Shown: positions 57,357 to 64,000 of the stretch, piece by piece | How positions within the stretch are numbered: position 1 is the first letter of the stretch | How the letters are laid out: each line of letters starts with the position of its first letter | Assembly: GCF_963676685.1 (NCBI RefSeq) | Contig: NC_092350.1 | Coordinates: forward strand, 66,891,674-66,955,673 | From: Mytilus edulis | Taxonomy: Eukaryota; Mollusca; Bivalvia; Mytilida; Mytilidae | Direction: 5' to 3' | Length of the DNA: 64,000 bases | Program-made: the position numbers and the translations under genes | The notes under the pieces: model-generated | Told to the model about the DNA's origin: nothing | Database searches by the model: none | Seen by the model: the letters and a program-made list of their open reading frames with translations, nothing else

Positions 57357-57958
57357 CAATGGGAACAAACTGTGCCCCTCTACTCGCCGACTTGTTTCTT
57401 TATTATTATGAGGCTGACTTCATGCAGGAACTACTTAGGAAGAAAGACAAGAAGTTAGCAATATCCTTTAACTCTACTTTCCGCTATATAGATGATGTTC
57501 TTTCACTAAACAATTCAAAATTTGGTGACTATGTGGAACGCATCTATCCAATCGAACTAGAGATAAAGGATACTACAGATACAGTTAAGTCGGCTTCATA
57601 TCTTGACTTACATCTAGAAATTGACAATGAGGGTCGGTTGAAAACAAAACTTTACGACAAAAGAGATGATTTCAGCTTTCCAATTGTGAACTTTCCATTT
57701 CTAAGTAGCAACATTCCAGCAGCACCTGCATACGGGGTATATATCTCCCAATTGATACGATATTCCCGTGCTTGCATTTCCTATCATGATTTTCTTGATA
57801 GAGGTTTGCTGCTAACAAGGAAGCTATTAAACCAAGAGTTCCAAATGGTGAAGTTGAAATCATCCCTTCGTAAATTTTACGGACGCCATCACGAGTTGGT
57901 TGACCGTTATGGAATAACCGTTTCACAAATGATATCGGATATGTTCCTTACGTCGTAA
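57357..57958 (+). pseudogene. RT family B, longest copy (motif B to C-terminus)
   Basis: Open frame of 199 codons that begins inside motif B, MGTNCAPLLADLFLYYYEAD; the Gly-Ile-Pro before it is lost, so the element is 5'-truncated at about 57357. It has the intact catalytic YIDD at 57485-57496, then SASYLDLHLEIDNEGRLKTK, YDKRDDFSFPIVNFPFLSSN, YGVYISQLIRYSRACISYHD, and LLLTRKLLNQEF to TAA 57956-57958. There is no internal stop, so this is the youngest-looking member, but without motifs 1-A it cannot be active. Related by the YDKRDDF and YGVYISQL blocks to families A and C. It lies 0.9 kb upstream of the HEPN gene. Confidence 0.85.
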
Positions 57959-58265
57959 CTACAATCCCCTTCCCTTTCATGAATATGACCTACCGAATTA
58001 GACAATTTACCGGATTTGTAATCACATAAGCAACACGACGGGTGCCACATGTGGAGCAGGATCTGCTTACCCTTCCGGAGCACCTGAGATCACCCCTAGT
58101 TTTTGGTGGGGTTCGTGTTGTTTATTCTTTAGTTTTCTATGTTGTGTCGTGTGTACTATTGTTTTTCTGTTTGTCTTTTTCATTTTTAGCCATGGCGTTG
58201 TCAGTTTGTTTTGGATTTATGAGTTTGACTGTCCCTTTGGTATCTTTCGTCCCTCTTTTACAGAG
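57959..58265 (+). repeat. 3' tail of RT family B
   Basis: Non-coding tail with CATGAATATGACCTACCGAA, ACGACGGGTGCCACATGTGG, CACCTGAGATCACCCCTAGT, GCCATGGCGTTGTCAG and TATCTTTCGTCCCTCTTTTA at the end. Shared with 3269-3562 (near identical), 41010-41320 and 46260-46535. The 87-codon frame in it is incidental. Confidence 0.85.
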
Positions 58266-58867
58266 AATCGGGACATACAACAAATACCATTTGGATAGAA
58301 TATGAATTTAAGGTAGAATTTGTTTGTTGATTCTTCTCGTAGGTAGACAGAAATGACGGTTATAATAATTAATCGATTCAGATATGCTAATAGTATAATA
58401 CAAGATGAAATATGTTTGATAAATAATCACTTAATCTTTGTTCCAAACTACCATGTCAGTCAAGGTAAACCAACTGAGATTAGGTATAATATTTCATGTG
58501 TTATTCATTTTATAAACTTATTTGATCCATTTAACATGTTCAATCTAGTGTAGATATCAACTGATATTATCAAATTATCTTTTATACGGATACATCAGTA
58601 TGTCAATTTAATTCATCCTCTTGTATTTAATACAATTTATTTTTCCAGTAGAGTACACAAAACATATTCTTATGCATGTTTACTTAAAAAATAGATTAAT
58701 ATCAAAAGTCTAATTGAACATGTTGACGTTCAGTGTTTTTGGTAGCTTTCCTTGTAAAAGACTTATATGATCTACACAAAAGAAATAAATCAATAGAATA
58801 TATCGGATACGAGGTTTCTAACTCTGAATGCATTAATTAATCTTTGTAATATTCTAGATATTAAAGT
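58266..58867. other. upstream region of the HEPN gene
   Basis: AT-rich with no exon seen. A possible acceptor, AATATTCTAG, lies at 58849-58858, ten bases before the start codon, so a 5' untranslated exon further upstream is possible. Confidence 0.3.
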
Positions 58868-59581
58868 ATGGAAGAGAAAAGGTTATTTCAACAACTCGAA
58901 GAATTATGGAAAGGTCCTGCATTGGATGCATGCCGTTTGAATTTTGAAACGAGAATTCTTATGGGTAAACATTTGTCAGACTTTCTTGATGACATAAATA
59001 ACAAGCATCCGTTATTTCATCAACACTATCCTGTTACACCTTGCTGTAAATGTCATGGACCATATTCGTTGGCGGCACCCAGGAAAAAATCTAGTCTTAC
59101 CAAACCGCAGTTTATGCTTCTTTATAGTGACACTGGTTCACCTGAACCTAATCATGAGTTGAAGTATTGTAACGTCGTTACACAGTTTTGTCTCTGTAAA
59201 ATTGAAGCTCAGAAAACAATCACAGTATCTGCACTTGATATATCGATAATACATATTATTGCCTTTCGTTGTAAGTCATCAAATAAATTAAATCAAAGAT
59301 GGCTTCAAGACATCCGAAGAGTTAGGAATGAACTTGTTCATGTACATACAAATTGCTGCGTAGACAAAACTACGTTTGATAACTTATGGAAAAAATTAGA
59401 AACAGCAACATTAGGATTTGCATCTGAGGTTAGTGGAATTTTTGAAAAATACATGAGAAAAGCTATAAATGACATTGCAAAAGACAACTCAACAGACGAT
59501 GTAAAGGTTACAGAAGTTGTTGCAGAATTGGAAAAATCAGTAGACAAACACGAGAAGGCAACAGAAGAAAGAAATGCAAAA
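58868..59581 (+). CDS. HEPN-domain protein (DZIP3-like HEPN), exon 1
   Basis: First coding exon, 238 codons, starting at the first ATG of the frame (AAAGTATGGAA). Residues 20-200 resemble the HEPN domain found in DZIP3-type proteins. There is a conserved Cys cluster CCKCH (59-63) and FCLCK (107-111), a helix SALDISIIHIIAF (121-133), and the signature RRVRNELVH, which contains R153-N-x-x-x-H158. In HEPN domains this R-x(4-6)-H pair is the RNase active site or an RNA-binding remnant. Residues 215-238 look coiled-coil-like. The donor is AAA|GTAAGT at 59581/59582, phase 0; unspliced, the frame stops four codons later. No signal peptide or membrane helix is seen, so it is probably cytosolic. The family is expanded in molluscs and often suspected in immunity; the role here is inference. 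Confidence 0.75.
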
Positions 59582-61126
59582 GTAAGTGCATAGGATATTA
59601 TTGATCAGATAGTTAGAACTTTTTGTTGTATTTTTACAATTTGTTATGTAGTTAATGCAATTCAACGTGAGCATAGATAGTAAACAATCAAATAATACGG
59701 ACTTCATTATACATAATCTAAACCTATTCAAGAATACTAAAAATGATAAATTTTAAGGCACCTGGTCGGGGTTTTAAACATTATTTCGTTTTTTTATTTG
59801 CACGTGAATCATCAATCCAGTCGACAATATTGTAGCAATGCTATAATTTATAAAATAAATACATTTTGTTGAAACTGTTCTTAGATTGTGCATACTTAAT
59901 GGCTTGAAAGTGTTCGTTTTGACTTAAAGGTATTTTACCTGTCAAATTTAAAAAAAAAAATGTGGGTAAAGTGTTAGGAGTACGCGTTTTATTATGACGC
60001 ATTGTCTCGTTGTTCATGCTGCTGTAGATTCGTTGATCTTTATTTCGTGGGTACAATTTCTGTGGATAGAGAAAAATGTGCATTTTCGTAGATAATTAAT
60101 TTTGTGATTTTCCAAAAGCCTGCATATATTCAGCCACCAAATTTGCAATTCGTTTAACATTTGAATTCCGTGTTTCTATGTTCCCACGAAATCCAAGAAA
60201 ACAGGTATCCAACTAGTGTTTATGAATCCACAGTAGTAAAACTAAGTTTATTTAAAAAACAAATCTCTATGTATAGTATAAAGATGCAATCCATCATTGC
60301 AATACCAAATCAAAAGGAACTGCGAGCATGTCTCACAAAATGATACGCCAATCCATGTAAGTATATATTGTATACAAAGAAACCTAGAAATGATTTAGAG
60401 TCAAACATAAAAGAAGATGATCAATTTTATAAAATGGTATTAAACATGTCAGATATATAAACATATACTTTAACAAAATGCTGTTGCAAAAAAGTTACCC
60501 TCAAACTAGAAAAAAAATTAGATAAGGGACACCGGAATATAAAATTGTACCACAAATTCAAATCGGAAGGGCACATCATCTGAGCTGCGTAGGATAAAAA
60601 CAGACCTTTACTTACGCAAATGAATATATATACATCCTTCTTCAGATATGCATTTAGTTATCCCGGATTATAGGTCAAGTTGAATGAAACAGTAGTTGCA
60701 AATTCACACTCATATGAGTAGGTTTCTAGGTTCATGCAATTCTGTTCAGGGATTCGGGAACGTTTTTTTTTATTAAATAAATCTCTGGATATACTTGTAC
60801 ATGTAAAGTATACAAATGAAAACATCACCCTAATGATTGAGCAATTACGGACATAAGTTATATTTAGATAAATGAAAAGGGACTGAATCTTGTTGGGGTT
60901 CAAAACTATACCTTTATAGTATTCATAGTATTTCACTTACCCACATTATTTAAAGGTAGAGAAAAACAACTATGTTCAAAAGAAGGGTTATTTCAGTATG
61001 ACACTAACTGTTTATTATGAGTTTAATGCAATGTGTATTTTGACTAATTAATGACCAAAAGCTACATTTAATCTTAACCGAAATGTCGCAGAAATCAACT
61101 AGTTTTATATGAAACTTTCATTTCAG

Positions 61127-61172
61127 TTTCAAAGTGGAATCAACGGAATCAATGAAAAGTTAACGTCAATAG
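61127..61172 (+). CDS. HEPN gene, exon 2 (46 nt)
   Basis: Acceptor CTTTCATTTCAG before 61127 and donor ATAG|GTAATA after 61172. Encodes FQSGINGINEKLTSI plus one base. It starts in phase 0, as the first exon requires, and ends in phase 1. It is short and amphipathic and extends the helical linker. The support is the exact phase match on both sides. Confidence 0.6.
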
Positions 61173-61937
61173 GTAATACATGAGTATAAAATTATTTTGA
61201 CAAATTGAAAGTTAAACGCATAATGATAATACAATACTGTATATTTAATTAATTGAATTATCTTATTAATACAGGATAATTATTTTTTGAAACAAAAAGG
61301 GTTTAATATAAAATTTAATTTGGTTGATCTATATCTGTATATACAAAGAAAAATTTGCGAAAAATGATCTTCGTAGTATGCTAGTTCATCTGTTTAGACA
61401 GGTTTGTCTCTAGATCAGTTCTATTGACAGATATACTTTTCGCTCGACCCGGAAAACATACAAACCAGTAAAAACCAAGTAACGTTTTAGTAAGGAGCAT
61501 CTCGATTATCTATTATTTGTATATGTTGCATCATTTATAATCTACACTTAATTCTTTTGATTTTAAACCCTTCAACATTTGGGTCGATAGTTATAAAGGT
61601 GTCCTCTTTTCCCTCTACTATAGATTTTCCCCCTCTACAATAGATTTACATTTTAGTTTATAACATCAATGAAAACACAACAGTCATGCTTACGAGTTAA
61701 TTTTATCGTAAATAAAACCTTTATCTTATATCTTAACTTCGGTCTAACTCGAGAAACTGCGACAAACAAGTTTTCAGACAACGTTTTCCATCTGTTGAAC
61801 ATAGTTTCAGTACAAGGCACCCTCCCCTCCCCCTGGTAGCTCCGGACAGATTAAATGGAGGTTACCATTGATCAAAAATATTGCTTGTTGACGAATAACT
61901 TTCTCCCTTACCTTCATGCTTAAAATATACTTTTCAG

Positions 61938-62033
61938 GTGTCATGTTTTTATCAAGAATAGAACAAATTGAAAGAAAATTGGAGATCAGAGATTCTAAAT
62001 ACAGCTTAAGAATCCCTGAAAAGACAGAGAGTG
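61938..62033 (+). CDS. HEPN gene, exon 3 (96 nt)
   Basis: Acceptor ATACTTTTCAG before 61938 and donor AGTG|GTAATC after 62033. It completes a Gly codon, then reads VMFLSRIEQIERKLEIRDSK and YSLRIPEKTES, and leaves one base (phase 1). Another amphipathic helix, IEQIERKLEIRD, continues the linker. Confidence 0.65.
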
Positions 62034-62442
62034 GTAATCTTTGTTTCGTTATTCAATACAAGACTGATAATTTGGTGATTGAATTTGACCAATAGAATGT
62101 AACAGTAACATTACAATTTAATAGATTTCATCATAGTCCTCATTTTCAGTATCAATATCTTCATCATGTTTAATTTTTTGATTCGTATGAGATTGTTTTT
62201 GATTTACGTTAATCTTCAATGTTAGAGAAATTCTACAAAAATAAAACCAAGTACAAATTATATTAAAAGAGAGAGATGTATGAAGAATTGACAATTCTTA
62301 CATACAGTTTTGACGAGCCCTAAACAACAACCAAAATATACTTAGTAATAACAAAAAATTGGTATATAGGAGTTATTCTACCATTCCTCTCTCGTTGCGG
62401 AATGGTTAATTTCAAAAACTGTTTTACATTTTTTTGGTACAG

Positions 62443-62745
62443 AGAATCAGGATATACCAATAGAAATAAAAGTGAACGGGCCTATTTCAAATGAAAGTCA
62501 AGCTATTGATCGTTTAAAAAATGGATCGTGCGACGATGACGAAGAACAATTCAAATTAAATTATGCTGGGCGAGGCTGTATACTGCTAAAAATGACAGCA
62601 AATAGGGAAATTTTCAAGGATGAAGAATCGCTCCGCATCGCATTTCGTTCTTTGACAGAAAGGATAACAAAGGCAGGAGAAATAGACACATCTGTGAAGG
62701 GCACATTAAAAATAGTCGTAACTTTAACGTCTCCAATTACAAAAG
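62443..62745 (+). CDS. HEPN gene, exon 4, alpha/beta domain
   Basis: Acceptor TTTTTGGTACAG before 62443 and donor AAAG|GTAAAT after 62745; phase 1 in and phase 1 out, 303 nt. It completes a Glu codon, then ENQDIPIEIKVNGPIS-type sequence and an acidic stretch (CDDDEEQF). A compact block follows: GRGCILLKMTANREIFKDEE, SLRIAFRSLTERITKAGEID and TSVKGTLKIVVTLTSP. The beta-alpha-alpha-beta pattern resembles the small ferredoxin-like, TRADD-N-type domains seen paired with HEPN-DZIP3 in molluscs; this is tentative. The open frame runs past the donor to a TAA at 62781, so an unspliced ending is possible, but the strong donor suggests that further exons lie beyond the window. Confidence 0.7.
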
Positions 62746-63174
62746 GTAAATATAGCATGTATAGGTTATTTATTTATGTTTAAAATTAAGTCTGTTATCC
62801 TGTCAAAATTTGCTTATAAGATTATTAAAGATTTTGAGAAAGTTTAAGGAAACAGAAACGTTTAAAACGTATGCCCTAATCAATTATATTTTCAGGGTAG
62901 AAAACGTACTTTTATGTTTATAAAGTACTAGCTATACGTTTAACGATTAAAACATAAAGTAACCAAAAAAAGATAAATTAAAATAACAACAATGTCTCAT
63001 TCAAAGAAGACCAAATGCAATCACAATCAAATGTAATAATTTCGCATTGGCAGGTACAAAAACAAAGCAAGCTATTTTCATAATTTTGTGCTAAGTTTAG
63101 AGTGTTTAAGTATCTAGTGTAATTTATTTTAAAACAATTGGCTTTGACTGTTTTAATCAATATATTGTATAGTA
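62746..63174. other. intron or 3' flank of the HEPN gene
   Basis: No further exon with phase 1 entry is visible in it. AT-rich non-coding. Confidence 0.35.
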
Positions 63175-63975
63175 TTAAAGTCATATAAAACGAGTGACAG
63201 GTGAAACAATTGTTAATCCAACTCATGAACCAATGCATGCATATACCCTTAACTTAGTCTTCGTTTATCTTTTTCTACGCATCCATTTCGTATAATCGTT
63301 ATTAATTAAGAACTAATTAATCGTAATGTTTTAAAGCCGAAATTTACCTAGTATTACCTTTGTAACACTCAACAAAGAAGCACGTATTGTCATGTAAGCA
63401 CATATTTAACATGTACGATAAGATATCGTTTATACCGATGACAAAGCAATGTTAGTTTAGTTTAGACATATTTATTCATCGTTGATTGGGAAACAAGTTA
63501 TTGCAACTTATAGTAATTTCTTTCCATTTTCGAGGTGCGAATGCTGCCTTGTAGCGGCATTAGCCTGCTCTTTTTCGAAATCTAAAAGAGTGTCTTTTAC
63601 GTGCAAGAGATATGGCGCTCTCTTAACACGGGTCAGCCATTTATTGTCCCCTTCCGGTGGACTATCATCATAACCTCAAGACCATACTTGCAAATGGTGC
63701 CAAGGGAGAGTCGAAAATTCATTCCCTGAAATTTTCTCGACAAAGCGGGTATCGAACCAGGAACCTTGGTGTTACCAGTCCGTTGCACTAACCACTACAC
63801 TAATGTTAACGTGTATTAACCTACTCTGCAAATTTGGTTTTCCCCTTCGCACTTACGTATTGTGATCATCGCGTTTCTAAAAGTAGACAGGTCATGCTGA
63901 AGTAATTGCGTACGGAAAATATGTCGGCGAAATGTTGTCTGGAAGCCAACAATTAACATGATTTAAAAAATGTTT
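63175..63975 (+). repeat. dispersed repeat E, copy 2, split by a SINE
   Basis: The left part (63175-63459) has AAACGAGTGACAGGTGAAAC, CATGAACCAATGCATGC, AAAGCCGAAATTTACC and CTCAACAAAGAAGCACG. The right part (63813-63975) has ATGTCGGCGAAATGTTGTC and TGGAAGCCAACAATTAA. Both match the copy at 29960-30880 in order and orientation. Confidence 0.7.
63460..63812 (-). mobile_element. tRNA-derived SINE
   Basis: On the minus strand the 5' end is tRNA-like. TAGTGTAGTGG (63802-63792) fits the polymerase III A box, and GTTCGATAC (63757-63749) fits the B box exactly, spaced as in a tRNA gene. A non-tRNA body follows, with landmarks on the plus strand AACACGGGTCAGCCATTTAT, CCCCTTCCGGTGGACTATC and TTTTCGAGGTGCGAATGCTG. 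It is about 350 bp long and sits inside repeat E. No clean cloverleaf acceptor stem is visible, so it is not a working tRNA gene. Confidence 0.7.
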
Positions 63976-64000
63976 TTCTTTTTTTTAAATTTTGACAAAT

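Noticed and set aside
63749-63802. Functional tRNA gene on the minus strand
   Set aside because: The boxes are present, but the acceptor stem does not pair convincingly and the sequence continues into a SINE body.

Overview
The window looks like nuclear DNA of a marine bivalve, most likely a mussel close to Mytilus. It is AT-rich, has spliced genes with GT/AG introns, and more than half of it seems to be decayed mobile elements. The organism call rests on recognising the repeat families and on the gene content; no search was run.

Three host genes can be supported. (1) On the plus strand, 28957-38989, a complete two-exon gene encodes an ER mannosyl-oligosaccharide glucosidase (glucosidase I, MOGS, family GH63). 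The exons join in phase 0 across a 7.6 kb repeat-filled intron and give about 820 residues, close to the usual length. (2) On the plus strand, 58868-62745, four exons with matching phases encode at least 386 residues: an N-terminal HEPN domain of the DZIP3-like kind with an RNELVH motif, a helical linker, and a compact alpha/beta domain. The 3' end is not in the window. (3) On the minus strand, 5582-2869, three exons with matching phases form the 3' end of a gene whose product has a SAM-like helical C-terminus. A fourth orphan exon at 14543-14307 (minus) may belong to it.

The rest is mainly repeats. At 8.5-11.7 kb there are broken L1-like ORF1, endonuclease and RT pieces. At 15.5-17.5 kb and 25.1-27.7 kb there are two copies of a Penelope-like RT element (family A). 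Its 3' tail alone recurs inverted at 30.0-30.5 kb inside the glucosidase intron. A related family (B) is at 57.36-58.27 kb, with truncated relatives at 3.07, 40.9 and 46.2 kb. A third relative (C) lies on the minus strand at 23.0-24.3 kb. A non-LTR retrotransposon at 18.1-22.4 kb is split by a Tc1-like transposon with perfect 28-bp ends and a TA duplication. A second non-LTR retrotransposon, on the minus strand at 47.2-55.9 kb, is split by a 3.8 kb element with inverted ends that carries Ty3-like gag and protease remnants. RT family A copy 2 is split by a 580-bp MITE-like element.

Smaller repeats include a CpG-rich foldback element (22.5-22.8 kb), a tandem array full of AGGTCA nuclear-receptor half-sites next to an (AAT)n tract and a hairpin (43.2-44.5 kb), a 45-bp x 3 tandem repeat, a minisatellite-bearing repeat present twice, a tRNA-derived SINE (63.46-63.81 kb), and several short interspersed families. 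The nesting gives relative insertion ages directly. The glucosidase acts in N-glycan processing in the ER. The HEPN gene is plausibly part of innate immunity or RNA regulation, by family inference only. Nothing links the three genes functionally.
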